64,000 bases of DNA. Source: Acephala macrosclerotiorum (Eukaryota > Ascomycota > Leotiomycetes > Helotiales > Mollisiaceae). The DNA lies in the NCBI GenBank assembly GCA_014904845.1, contig MU119208.1, forward strand, positions 62,001-126,000, in the 5' to 3' direction. Position 1 is the first letter of the stretch, and the number at the start of each line of letters is the position of its first letter. Of this stretch, positions 11,816 through 22,245 are shown piece by piece. The translations under genes and the position numbers were made by a program. A model generated the notes under the pieces. It saw nothing but the letters and a program-made list of their open reading frames with translations, made no database searches and was not told the DNA's origin.

Positions 11816-13248
11816 GAGCTGAAGACACTTCTATCCTGTCATATAGAGGCCAGACTTATCGACCACCCAGCTTTGGCCGGTCTTTCTTGACCCATTTTCT
11901 CTTAACGCAGGCGACTATTGACTAATATCTTGACCTGCATGTAATATCTCAGCCTAGCCAAGTCTCCTCGCCTATCAAAGCTGAGAAAGCGGGAATGGGA
12001 TGATGATGGACATCGTTGGAGTGCCAGGGAGGTCGTTGGATGGTGTTCGGTAGTATAAAATATCACTCGGCGAGACGTCGACCTTGTCGGGAAGAGCTTG
12101 AAATAGGATGCTGCTTGTCGCGTGGCGCTGGGAACATGGTGGTGACCTTGGCTGACAAATGGGATTGTCGTTGACGTTGAGGGGTGGTAGTTGGTCAAAC
12201 CGGAGCGTCATGGCGGAAGCTGGGTACATAGACGATTTCCGAGAATGCTGGGAGGAAGTCTTACTGCGGAGCTTGGGGCAATCTCTTTGATGTTGTACTC
12301 GATATCTTGAATTCGCAGATGATGTCGATTATTCAATTTGAAAATGATGCTGGTTGGGCATCTAGTGTCGTGGTGGGGTGAGTTTAAGTCGTTCCTTCCC
12401 ATCATGTACTTGCTTGTCCCAGCACTTACCACACCTTCCTCACAACCCATCTCGTGCCTTCCCAGAACAGCACACCTGCTCCCACTTCTAAAAATTGATT
12501 TTCGATTCCAAAATTTCTTTCTCTCCTCCACACCCTCACCACCCAAAGCCAACTCTATCTAGATTCATCTCGAATCGATCTCAATCCCCTTCATGAAGAC
12601 TGTCAGCACCGTAACCTTCGGGCTAGGGGCAGGAAAGCCTGTGACTCTGATTCCTGGTTGTGTAATGAAGTTACAGGTAATGGAAATGCGAGAAGAGACA
12701 GCACGTCGTGACTCTTTAGATGCTGACCCCACCGTTTGCTTATGCTGGTGGGGATGGGTGCGTGGGGTGTTTTTGAGATTGGCAATTGCAATGCTCGACA
12801 CTTAGAGCGATAATAAGACAGAAGCAAGGCGAGTCTATCCAAGAATCTCGGGAGGGGTGACAAAGATGCTGACGTGAAGCTAGAGTCTAGTAACGAGTGC
12901 GAGCAGAAGAAGTGAGGAATGTCGAGGGCTCAGCTGCTGAATCAAAAGCAGCATCACGAGTGGTGAAGGGAAGGCAAAAGAGCATCGCGACGCGTTATTC
13001 AAGCCTTTTCAAGACCGACTAGGGACGAAATTAGAGAGAGAAGCTGGCAATACAGAAAAAAAAATAAGAGTCAAAATGTCTGTGACAGCGATGCTGCAGT
13101 CATTGCAAGAAGACAGGTCGAAGGCGGTGAGGGTGGCAGAATTCGACTGGCATTCACCACCACGAAGCTTCACTCCTGAAGACCACAACTGCGACTTCGC
13201 GTCAAAATCCACCATGCCTCCTTGAAGAGTTGATATGCGTCTGAAAAG
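11816..13248. other. Intergenic region upstream of RTC1-like gene
   Basis: A 1.4-kb spacer. It contains a C/T-rich segment at about 12415-12560, typical of fungal promoters, and a 49-codon upstream ORF at 13076-13225 described separately. No independent gene is supported. Confidence 0.45.
13076..13225 (+). promoter_or_regulatory. Candidate upstream ORF of the RTC1-like gene
   Basis: ATG at 13076 (context TCAAAATGTC) opens a 49-codon frame ending TGA 13223-13225, 23 nt before the main ATG at 13249 and in a different frame. If the leader begins upstream of it, scanning ribosomes would meet this ORF first and translation of the main protein would be reduced. The transcript start is unknown, so this is inference. 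Confidence 0.35.
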
Positions 13249-16200
13249 ATGAACAAGAAGCCGAGATTCTTCACAAAAGTTCTAGGAGGCGGTCCTCCCC
13301 AAAGTGCAGCGACAAATGAGAGTTTCGACACTAGCAACCTCGAATCACCACAGCTCCGACCCAGCGCATCGCAGAACACGATATACTCGGCCGGCGCACC
13401 TATCGCATGCCTCGATCGATCTGCAAGCGGTCAGCGCGCTGTTATTGCGGGTGGGAAAGCCTTCAAGATACTGAGGATTGAAGGATCAACAATCACCGAA
13501 GAAATCGACCTCCGAGCAGCCATTACCTCTTATGCGACAACCCATGATCCTTCCGCTGCAACAACAGACCAGCTCAGTATAAGGGCAGTCAAGTGGTCGC
13601 ATAGCTCGTTGGATAGCACAATCGTGACTGCAAGTGGCAATGGTAGAATAACAATCTACGATCTTAATCGTGGAGGTGAAGGGTTCGAGGTCGCGCGCAT
13701 ACAAGACCACGTCCGGCAAGTCCATAAATTGGACATAAGCCCCCACAAGGACAATTGGCTACTCTCCGCAAGTCAGGATGGTACTGTGAGATTCTTTGAT
13801 ATAAGGACACCACAGTCAGACCGCAATGGATCTACATTTGGAGCACGGCGCACTTTCAAATGCAATGCAGACGCTGTTCGGGATGTCAAGTGGTCGCCAT
13901 CGGATGGTGTCGAGTTTGCATGCTGTACGGACGCAGGTTTGGTACAGAAATGGGATCTGCGAAAGCCAACTGCGCCAGTATTGAAGATCACAGCCCATCC
14001 GAGCTCATGTCAGTCGATTTCATGGCATCCAGATGGTGAACATCTAGTGAGCGGCGGCGCTGACGGGATTTGCCATGTATGGGACATGTCCAAGAAGGCC
14101 GACAGGAACCAGAAGCCTAGGTATACCTTCACGACACCTGCTCCGATATCCGGAGTCACTTGGCGACCACCATATTGGTCTGCGACCGCGCAAGGCAAAC
14201 GGGCTGCCCAAATCACTGTTGCATATGACGACTCTAATGCTGCCAAAAACCAGACATCCTCGGTGCACATCTGGGACCTTGCTAGATCTGCGATGCCTTT
14301 TAAAGAGATCGAGCAGTGGGATAGTGCACCAACGGCCATGCTCTGGAACTCTCGAGACCTACTTTGGAGTGTTGACAAGGAGGGACATTTCACTCAAACC
14401 GACGTTGCGTTTGTGCCTAAGTTGATCGATCGTCGAAGCCTTTCGACTTTTGCCTTCTCACCTAATGGCGGTGTTCTCATGCTGTTGGAAGAACGCCAGG
14501 CACCTCGGCGATCCCGTCCATTCATTACCTCTCCTGAACCCTCTCCTAGCTTTCCACATAATGGAAGTGGTCCACTCTTGAGTGTCAGTCGCAGCGACTC
14601 CGATGAGGATGTGGTTGGCAGTTTCTTAGGCCCAAGACAACGCAAAAGTCATCGAAGACGCCACAGTGGTCGCACTTCACAATCGCTTAGCACGACTCCA
14701 CCTAGTGCGACTAGCATAGCAGATAACAAAGTCATGTCCTTAGACGATGCGGTGAAAGTTACTGGCTTTTACAAACCTCAGCAAGTTATGGCAATTGGGC
14801 ATGCTCCATCGACGGCTAAGCGGGCCATGTATCAGTATTTCAGCAATCGCTACTTACTTCCAATGGCCAAGCCTTTGAGCTCGGAAGATGGTACAATAGA
14901 CGTACGGGTATCAGCTGTTACGGAGCACTACGCAAAGACCGCTGAAGGGGTGGGGTATTTCCGCCTAGCTCAAACTTGGAGGCTGCTCGGCTATACCATG
15001 CAACTCCTCCTTACCAGACGAGCCGAGTATCACAGACAGAGCCGTTTGACCGTTCCAGAACTCTCGAAGGCACCTTCACGCGACGAACAAGCGAAAGAAA
15101 CAATTCCGCAATCCACACCACATAGTGAAGCTGACGATGAGACTCCTCGAAAGCTACACCATGGAAATACACGACTAGACAGTCCTCGTCATCGTAGTAC
15201 TATGACCTTGATTGCGGAGGATATCGAGAGCACATCGAATGTTGCCACTCCGATAGTTCGTCCAGTTCGGGATCACATAGCTCACGAGACAAGAGAGGCA
15301 ATGCATACACCGATGAATGCCGTTGAAGATGATCTGACGCTACCCGAAGCGGCTCATCCGAAGACGCCAAGTCCGATTCCAGTTCCTGGAGCCAAGAAAT
15401 CGCCCGAACAATCCTTATCAAGTGTAGAAGGCTATGACTTCTATGGCATGGAGTCATTCTCACCAGTAATGGATTTTGTTGCCCCTAAAAGAAAACAGCC
15501 TTTGACATTGGATTACCACGAGAATGGGAGCCATCCTCCGAGAATTCAACCTCAACGTCATGATTCTGGGGAGAGTTTTCAGATGTTTTCGACATCCGGA
15601 GATTCCCAACGAGGCCAGTTCATGAGTTCAGATGGAAGCGACAGCAATAGCTTGGAAAGAAACCATTCTCACACGCTTAGAGATAGAGTAAGCGAGTGGG
15701 AGAACAGCCAGTCACCAGACATGAGACATCGTCCAAGTATTGATTCTGACGCTCCTATGCAATCGGAAGGTTCTTTAGGAGGTCACACACCGGACTCCAA
15801 CGACATAGGTCGAGCGGTACGGAATGGGATACCCTATAATCCATCCTCACCTCCTGTATTCCGCATCCAAGAAGCCTCTGCGCCTTCCCAGAACGAAGCC
15901 CGACGTATCAGGTCTCTACCCATCACTGGTACTGTTAGTCCCAGGTCGTTCGATAAGGCATCAGAAGCTCACTCTCAAGATCCAAACATCATTGCATCTG
16001 ACTTCTACCCTTGGGCTGAGGATCCATCATTCTTGATTTCCCCGATCGACCCAACAGTGCTCGTCCAACGGACAATTGACTTCGAGGTCCAAACTTCTAC
16101 TTTGCATGCATCGATCATTATCCTGCTCCTTCACTCCCTACTTGCTCCAGATGCAATCGATGACTTGCAAGCTAATGCTGTATTAAGACAATACCATAAT

Positions 16201-16905
16201 CGCTTAGCGACAATGAAGCTCTTCACTGAGGCAGCTATGCTCCGCAACATTTGCGTCCCAGACTATCCAAGCGTCTTTGCTAACGCACAAGAAGATGTCA
16301 AAATCGGCTTCTTTTGCACAGACTGCCATAAGCCAATTGAGAACGATCCTCTGATTCCAGGATCGGAATGGCGTTGTCCTCGTTGCCGAGAGAATATCTC
16401 TCCCTGCGCTATTTGCTTGAGTCGAGATCTCGATACTTCGATTCCGTACCCAAATCCCGATTCTCAGGACTCCGAAGCCAATGACTTGGTTATCTGGTGG
16501 CTCTGTCCTGGCTGTGGTCATGGTGGCCACACTTCTTGTATGACGGCCTGGCATTCCGGCGCTGAATTCTTCGAAGGTGAAACCTTCTCAGGTGGTTGTT
16601 GTCCTTTGGAGGGTTGTCTACATCCTTGTCTTCCTGGGCAATGGAGAGGCACAAGGATTGAGGAGAAGAGACTAAAGAAGGAGAGGGAGATGGATGCATT
16701 GATCAAGGAAGGCCAGCGGCTGGGAATCAAGACAGGAAGGAGTGTGAGGAGAGATCAGAAGGAGGTGGGGCAGAGTAAAGCTGTTGAGGGCGTGAGGGTT
16801 GCGTTGGGAATTACGGGGTTGAGCGGGAGTGCCTCTGGATCAGGTCCTGGCAGCGCAGAGAAGAGGAGGAGCGTCAAGCTAATTGCGCCTGGGGAAGAGA
16901 ATTAG
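13249..16905 (+). CDS. RTC1: SEA/GATOR2 complex WD40 protein Rtc1 (Sea2, WDR24-like), 1218 aa
   Basis: A single exon runs from ATG 13249 to TAG 16903-16905. Residues about 50-410 form WD40 repeats (WSHSSLDSTIVTASGNGRI, LLSASQDGTVRFFDIR, WHPDGEHLVSGGADGICHVWD). The middle 420-900 is Ser/Pro rich and probably disordered apart from helical segments near 500-590. The C-terminus (about 1020-1130) has paired Cys/His zinc-binding motifs (CTDC, CPRC, CAIC, CPGCGHGGH, CCPLEGC) of the RING-like type seen in WDR24/Sea2. In yeast and animals this protein is part of the vacuole/lysosome-associated SEACAT/GATOR2 complex that relays amino-acid supply to TORC1. The length and domain order match fungal Rtc1. 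The role here is inferred from family. Confidence 0.92.
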   Translation: MNKKPRFFTKVLGGGPPQSAATNESFDTSNLESPQLRPSASQNTIYSAGAPIACLDRSASGQRAVIAGGKAFKILRIEGSTITEEIDLRAAITSYATTHDPSAATTDQLSIRAVKWSHSSLDSTIVTASGNGRITIYDLNRGGEGFEVARIQDHVRQVHKLDISPHKDNWLLSASQDGTVRFFDIRTPQSDRNGSTFGARRTFKCNADAVRDVKWSPSDGVEFACCTDAGLVQKWDLRKPTAPVLKITAHPSSCQSISWHPDGEHLVSGGADGICHVWDMSKKADRNQKPRYTFTTPAPISGVTWRPPYWSATAQGKRAAQITVAYDDSNAAKNQTSSVHIWDLARSAMPFKEIEQWDSAPTAMLWNSRDLLWSVDKEGHFTQTDVAFVPKLIDRRSLSTFAFSPNGGVLMLLEERQAPRRSRPFITSPEPSPSFPHNGSGPLLSVSRSDSDEDVVGSFLGPRQRKSHRRRHSGRTSQSLSTTPPSATSIADNKVMSLDDAVKVTGFYKPQQVMAIGHAPSTAKRAMYQYFSNRYLLPMAKPLSSEDGTIDVRVSAVTEHYAKTAEGVGYFRLAQTWRLLGYTMQLLLTRRAEYHRQSRLTVPELSKAPSRDEQAKETIPQSTPHSEADDETPRKLHHGNTRLDSPRHRSTMTLIAEDIESTSNVATPIVRPVRDHIAHETREAMHTPMNAVEDDLTLPEAAHPKTPSPIPVPGAKKSPEQSLSSVEGYDFYGMESFSPVMDFVAPKRKQPLTLDYHENGSHPPRIQPQRHDSGESFQMFSTSGDSQRGQFMSSDGSDSNSLERNHSHTLRDRVSEWENSQSPDMRHRPSIDSDAPMQSEGSLGGHTPDSNDIGRAVRNGIPYNPSSPPVFRIQEASAPSQNEARRIRSLPITGTVSPRSFDKASEAHSQDPNIIASDFYPWAEDPSFLISPIDPTVLVQRTIDFEVQTSTLHASIIILLLHSLLAPDAIDDLQANAVLRQYHNRLATMKLFTEAAMLRNICVPDYPSVFANAQEDVKIGFFCTDCHKPIENDPLIPGSEWRCPRCRENISPCAICLSRDLDTSIPYPNPDSQDSEANDLVIWWLCPGCGHGGHTSCMTAWHSGAEFFEGETFSGGCCPLEGCLHPCLPGQWRGTRIEEKRLKKEREMDALIKEGQRLGIKTGRSVRRDQKEVGQSKAVEGVRVALGITGLSGSASGSGPGSAEKRRSVKLIAPGEEN

Positions 16906-18320
16906 GTTTAGAGCTGGGAGGAAATGGTATATATGGGTTAAACTGGGTGTGAGGGATGGGTTTGGCAAGGCGTTGGGGTGGCCTTTTGACGATGATACCC
17001 ATGTTGGTCGTCTCTTTTCTCTTTTGCAAGCATGGCGCGGTGTTGGGATCGACTCTTTGTATTTACGATAGCTGTAGGATAGAAGCTCAATATATGGTTA
17101 ATACTTCAGCACCGGAAACGTTAGAATATTGTATAAATGCGAAAGAGATGTCGAAAGGGGCATTTCTTAAGCCTATACCTGTCTATAATAAGTTTCTGCA
17201 CCTCGAATCCTCGATTCAGAGCTCACTCTAGTCCCATTCACTGCAAAATGTACCTGACACGTGTGGTGTGGCTAGCCACTGCAAGGTATTAAACTTATTC
17301 CACCATACTACCCACAGGTTATTTAAAATGTTAATCGTGAGGTGATTGTGGCCGTGTTGCCAAGGGGAGTGAGACCAGTCATCTCTCCACGATTCACGGT
17401 ATTTTGCCATGTCTAGTTAAATACTAACCTATGCCCATTAACATTTATTAGGGCCTGTAGAGAGTACCCGCGTGGCAACGACAACCTAAAAATTTCGACA
17501 AGCACCTGATATTATGGAGTACGGCAATTTAGGGCACCTGATCTTGTAAAACGTAGAGTGGCACTACTATTCAAAAGTAAAATCTTTCACCAGAGACGCC
17601 ACCAAGAGACGCCACCACTTCGAAAGCAGGATCGTCGTAAAGAAAGCTCACTAAAATATGAACAAACAGGCGACAGCGGCTTCATGATGCTTGACGTGCT
17701 CGGACGATACACACAGCGGACGATACTCACAGCGGACAGTATGCAGCAGAGCAGACAATATACACAAGATGACACAGCCGACGAACAAACCCAAGACCCA
17801 TTTTGACGGTTTCTATCCCACGACTGCACAGCCATATCTTGACAACGAGACTCTGTGGCCGCACTTCTAATGCGAGAAAGATATCAAGTAATCCACTAGC
17901 TTAGCACAGGATACTAGAAGGAATTTTGCTAATGAGAGAAATAGATCCAAGGGAAGGGGGCGGATACTCGTGCACGAGTGAAGGAAAACGTGGTCGTGTC
18001 GTGGCAGGGATGTAGAGGGAGGAATTTCTTGGGTGAAGATTTATACCAATTGCCAAACGTGGTGGAGGACGCTGGCCAAGAAAAGAGATTGCTATTTAAC
18101 CTGACGACTCATTCGCTGCACCAGGACTTTGATATCCAGTTGAATCAGATTTGGAAATGTCCATCTTTCACATAAGCCTTCATAATGCTTTCACAAAGTA
18201 CAGCCTGTCTGCAATAATTGACTTCAATGACCTTCGAGCAACAGACAACCATTATCTTTCAATCATGATTCATCCTATGTCCTCATATGATATATATACA
18301 TATGCAACAGATCCCGCTCC
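16906..18320. other. Intergenic region between convergent RTC1-like and XLF-like genes
   Basis: Both neighbours end here, so it should hold their 3' UTRs and terminators. Short direct repeats occur near 17590-17615 (AGAGACGCCACC twice) and 17705-17740 (ACAGCGGAC twice). No gene is supported. Confidence 0.45.
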
Positions 18321-20207
18321 TCAAAACTTCCGTTTATTTTTCACAGGTGCTTTACTAGCTTTCGCCGCAAGCTCGCGAGCCAACTGTTCACGCTTCTTAG
18401 TTGCCCTTTCCTCAGACGTCTCTCGTGGCGGTGGAGTCTCTTCTTTCTCTGTTGCTCGTCCTCTGTTCAAGCTATCATCGCCTGCGGTCTGCGAAGAGCT
18501 TTCTTGCTTCACCGCCGAGGGCTTGGAGGGCGAGGACTTGTTGCCGCCGATTTGACCGAGTTTACGTTTCACGCCGGCTTTTGGAGCTGGGGATGCGGCC
18601 GAGGATTCTGTGAGTTTGGGGGTAGGCGTTGATTCTGCGGCTTTCTTTTTGCCTCCTATTTTGCCGAGTTTTGGTTTTGGTTTTGTTGCTGCTGCTGAAG
18701 GCGGGGAGGCTTTTGGTGGTGGTGTGGCTTCTGGTTCAGCAGGCACTTCTGATTCGTCGTCCGTTTCTTGGTCTGCTGGTGGTGGTGGAGGTGTGACTTC
18801 TTTCTTACCCCCTATCTTGCCGAGCGTACTGACTTTTTCTTCTGGTTTGGGAGCAGCTTCAGATGTTGGAGATCGTGCTTTGGATGCGGCCTTCCGAGGA
18901 AGGGGCTCGGATTCGAATTCAGATTCCGTTTCTGAGGCATCATCGCAAAGTATCGAGGTATTTTGAGGAGTCTTCTTTATAGGTTTCGAATAGGGGATCG
19001 GCTCTTCGTCGTCTTCGTCGTCTGTGGTCGCGTCGGCGGCTTGGACCGGTGGAGGAGATGGTTTGGGCGCTGCTTTCTTTCCGCCACCTATTTTGCCGAG
19101 TGTTTTCTTCGTTGGTTTTGGTGACGGTGCTTTAGGGCGTGGAGAGGGAGATTTGGGGAAGCTATCGGGTATTTTGGAGCGTTGTGAGGGTCCATCGAGG
19201 TCATCATCCTCATCATCGGTCGTGTCGTCAAGTGCAGCTTTGGGAGGAGATGTTTTCTTGGTGGCTGAGCTGCGAGGAGGGGTCGCTTGCACTTGGAAAT
19301 CGTCATCGTCATCGGTTGACTCTTGCTTTTTCAGAGCGGGCTTCGGCTTCGACGGTGGAGGTGTTTTCTTTGTGCCTTTAGATGGCGGCTTTGTAGAGAT
19401 CTTGCCAGTGTTCAGGTTTACCGTAATGCCCTTTATGTTCTCCCACCACGGGTCGGCATCCTCCTCTGAGGATGGCTCCCCTGGTTGGAGGGGCAGATCA
19501 TCTGCTTTCTCGAAGACTTCTCCAATCAATTGTATTGTATCTGGTAGCCCGTCATGGCTTAATCCCCCCCTCCATGCCCCCAGGTCGACAGGTGCCAGAC
19601 CTTTCACCCTCTCTGCGGCCTTTTTTCTGTCCACTTTTCGTCCAACCTTTACCCCCACCTGAGGAAACACCTGGCCCAATTCTGTTCCCTGACTCTCTAG
19701 CTTGTCCAACAGCTTTTGTATAACATGGTCTTTCTCCTTCAGCATCTCGCCCAAAATGGCCACCTCCTGCATCCGCTCATGCTGTGCCCTCAACAACGGT
19801 GTGATCAACTGACTCGTGAGCACGGTCTGCGGTGCAGCAGAAAGTCGGATCGGCCATTCGAGTGGTGCAAGACCGCCCGGCAGGTCGACACTAACGTTAA
19901 GGACCAGTGAGGGTCGGTCCGCGTCGGTTTGTATTGTCAGAGCCAATGTTGTGCCTTTTCCTCCTTCCAGCCCTAGCTTGAGTTTCTCGCGAAATATTTC
20001 GAATTGGTCGGAATCATTTGGATCAATGCTTGTGACCTCCTCGCGACTGCGACGTATGACTGCGTCATGATCGAGACATTCTGTCCAGATGCTTGTCAAG
20101 TCGGAGAGGTTTATGGTGAATCCGTTGGTCGTAAGGTCCGCCGAGATCAGTAGGGGCGGCAGATGCGCGCCCGCAGATGCAGAGAGATGAAGTGGTCTCC
20201 AAGCCAT
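18321..20207 (-). CDS. NEJ1: XLF/Nej1-like non-homologous end-joining factor (628 aa)
   Basis: A single reverse-strand exon starts at ATG 20207. The N-terminal ~130 residues (MAWRPLHLSASAGAHLPPLL, SDLTSIWTECLDHDAVIRRS) match the XLF head domain of fungal homologues. A predicted coiled coil follows (about 140-175, LLRAQHERMQEVAILGEMLK), as expected for XLF dimers. XLF proteins bridge broken DNA ends with Lif1/XRCC4, ligase IV and Ku in the nucleus. The remaining ~400 residues are disordered, Lys/Pro/Ser/Asp rich, with acidic blocks (TDDEDD) and four copies of an LG(K/Q)IGG motif near residues 367, 458, 511 and 548. The protein ends in basic residues plus terminal Phe (KNKRKF), compatible with a Ku-binding tail; that last point is inference. 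Confidence 0.85.
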   Translation of the reverse strand: MAWRPLHLSASAGAHLPPLLISADLTTNGFTINLSDLTSIWTECLDHDAVIRRSREEVTSIDPNDSDQFEIFREKLKLGLEGGKGTTLALTIQTDADRPSLVLNVSVDLPGGLAPLEWPIRLSAAPQTVLTSQLITPLLRAQHERMQEVAILGEMLKEKDHVIQKLLDKLESQGTELGQVFPQVGVKVGRKVDRKKAAERVKGLAPVDLGAWRGGLSHDGLPDTIQLIGEVFEKADDLPLQPGEPSSEEDADPWWENIKGITVNLNTGKISTKPPSKGTKKTPPPSKPKPALKKQESTDDDDDFQVQATPPRSSATKKTSPPKAALDDTTDDEDDDLDGPSQRSKIPDSFPKSPSPRPKAPSPKPTKKTLGKIGGGKKAAPKPSPPPVQAADATTDDEDDEEPIPYSKPIKKTPQNTSILCDDASETESEFESEPLPRKAASKARSPTSEAAPKPEEKVSTLGKIGGKKEVTPPPPPADQETDDESEVPAEPEATPPPKASPPSAAATKPKPKLGKIGGKKKAAESTPTPKLTESSAASPAPKAGVKRKLGQIGGNKSSPSKPSAVKQESSSQTAGDDSLNRGRATEKEETPPPRETSEERATKKREQLARELAAKASKAPVKNKRKF

Positions 20208-21165
20208 GGTGGTGTTTGGCTCACTAATCTGGAGTTATGCCCGGATTGAGGTGTCGAGCGCGTCGCCTCGCGAGGCTGTGGAACAATGGAGTGGAATTTC
20301 GAAGGGCTGTTGAGCAGAAACGGTCGATGAGGCGGATGGCGGCATTTATGATACATAAGAACCTCCATGAGTGTCCGCCTCGGAGGTAACGTAGATTATG
20401 CTGGTACACGTCGTCAAACCATAACGTTGGTGGATGTTGTTGTCCGACAACAGGCTGCAGCATCGTCAAAGTTAGCCTCGTAAGGCTTAGCGCGTTACCG
20501 TCACACTATCACGTGCTACTGACTATCCTTTGCTGGTTTGCTTGCAGAAAAAGGATGAGTGGATGGATAGCTATAGATTGAGTGTAGCCCTCTAAATGTT
20601 GAACAATAGTGCTGAGTATCCAGGGAGGTTCTAATTGTGCCCCCTCAATGCAAAAGAAAGGAGACCTGATTCGGTTAATTCAGGGGCTTGCTGATGTCGA
20701 AGTCGTCCGACTTGTTAGTGTGGTAGCACTCATGGCTAGGGCCCGCTCAAAACATAATTATCCAAAAGAGCAGAGGTGTGGAATAATTCTAGAGGTCTAT
20801 GTACATCAAGAGTTCTGAAGCAATGGAAGTGTTCCGGCATCGCTTACCCAGCTCACAGCAACATTCCCATCCCATGGTGAAGCTCAGAAGCACAAGAATT
20901 TGAACATTTGATATTTATAATTATACACGAGCACAGAAGAAGATATAAGAAGAGACGGTTCAAGAGACATCCACTCGCGCTTTGAAATCTAATCATTGAT
21001 TGGTCGTGGAGGGTTGCAGATTCAGAACGCGTTTAACAGTAGCGAGCTTATTTCTGGCGGAGCCTTTCCGGAATGAGTGGCGTGGGTGTTCAATTAATTC
21101 GTAAAATGTCTGACCTTATCATGTACGGATTCGTGATAAATATCTGCCGCAGTGGAGCTATCTCC
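20208..21165. other. Intergenic region upstream of XLF-like gene
   Basis: This probably contains the XLF promoter. A perfect 7-bp-arm inverted repeat, TGTTGTC-C-GACAACA, lies at 20438-20452 and could be a regulator site. No gene is supported. Confidence 0.4.
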
Positions 21166-22245
21166 TCAGTACAATAGGTCAAAAGAGATGCAACAGCTGT
21201 CAAAGTTCTCCAGGGAGAGCTGGCCAGGCATATCATGCGATCCCCCATCGAAACGATTGTGATTCAGCAGAACCTCTCTCAAACTTGTAAATTCACCAAG
21301 CCCAGAACGTGGCTCGCTGCTAGAGCGATATCGAGGGATTCCCCACCTCTTGTTCATCTTGAATCCGAGACGCTGAACCTTTTCCAGATCGTCGATGACT
21401 TCGCCTTTGTAAGTCCATCGATGAAGATCCAACCCCCCCTCCCCCCATAACTTCCCAAGGGTATGGACTGAAGAACGCGACGTCCATACTCAAATCGGCG
21501 TAGATATTCGTCGTTCCGAAGCAAAGACGATATCTTTGCAAGGCTACTTCGCGTGACCCTTGACAAACACTAAGCGCAGAAGGACTTGGAGGCTAATAAC
21601 GCTTCGGAAAATAAAGAACACCCTCTCCATTTTGAGAGCCATCTTCTGAGTCATCCCAATCGATGGGTTTTTGGCCCTCGTTGGAGTTACCATCTGAATC
21701 GGTATACTCGTAGGTCTCATCTTCGACTATCGGTGAAACAATATCTTCCGAGTCGGTATCCCTAGCCTCCGCTTCAACGATCCCGTCTTTCATAATCTCC
21801 TCTTGAATAATTCCATCTTCTACTACTGGCAGATTGATCTCTGCGGGCCCGCCTCCAGACTCGCTCTTCGTCCTCGGTTGCCTTTTATACTATCCAAGTC
21901 CGGTACAGGGAGCCCAAGAATCCTGTAATTCTGGGCCCAGAGCTCTGGATCGAAGGGCCGATTATTGGGGTGTGCATGGAAATCCTCATCTTGCTCCTCT
22001 TCCTTGTCTTGGTCGTTGGGATTTTCTTCCCAATTGTATCCCATGTACTTCTCCCCGTTCTCAGCACTCGCGCAGAGAGTGCGTGGTCCCGGGAGGGAAA
22101 GGTCCCAGATTATTCGACGGATCTCGAATAGAAGGTTGTTGAAATATGGGAACGGTACCACGTCCACAAGCCTTTTTTCTTGTTGTTGTGCAAGCATGCG
22201 CTTGTAACGCTCATCGCGATCAACTCGCTCCAGTCGTCGAATCAA
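21166..22245 (-). pseudogene. Decayed 2EXR-type protein gene
   Basis: On the reverse strand three consecutive blocks look like one 2EXR protein. The first is FPYFNNLLFEIRRIIWDLSL with LPGPRTLC (ORF ending 21823). The second is an acidic linker (frame ending 21593). The third is ALSVCQGSREVALQRYRLCF with GTTNIYADLSMDVAFF, then LDLHRWTYKGEVIDDLEKV to the stop at 21166. These match the fungal 2EXR pattern of an F-box-like LP-EIR-IW motif followed by CRESR-VAL-YxL-F. The pieces are broken by a frame change between about 21840 and 21895, an in-frame TAG at 21593-21595, and a shift in the C-runs at 21433-21446. No ATG precedes the first block after the nearest upstream stop, so an upstream exon may be lost. 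Confidence 0.65.

Noticed and set aside
18610..19662. Long forward-strand ORFs (about 118 and 212 aa) within the XLF-like gene
   Set aside because: Low-complexity Gly/Ser/Val sequence produced by the complementary Lys/Pro/Ser/Asp-rich tail of the XLF gene.
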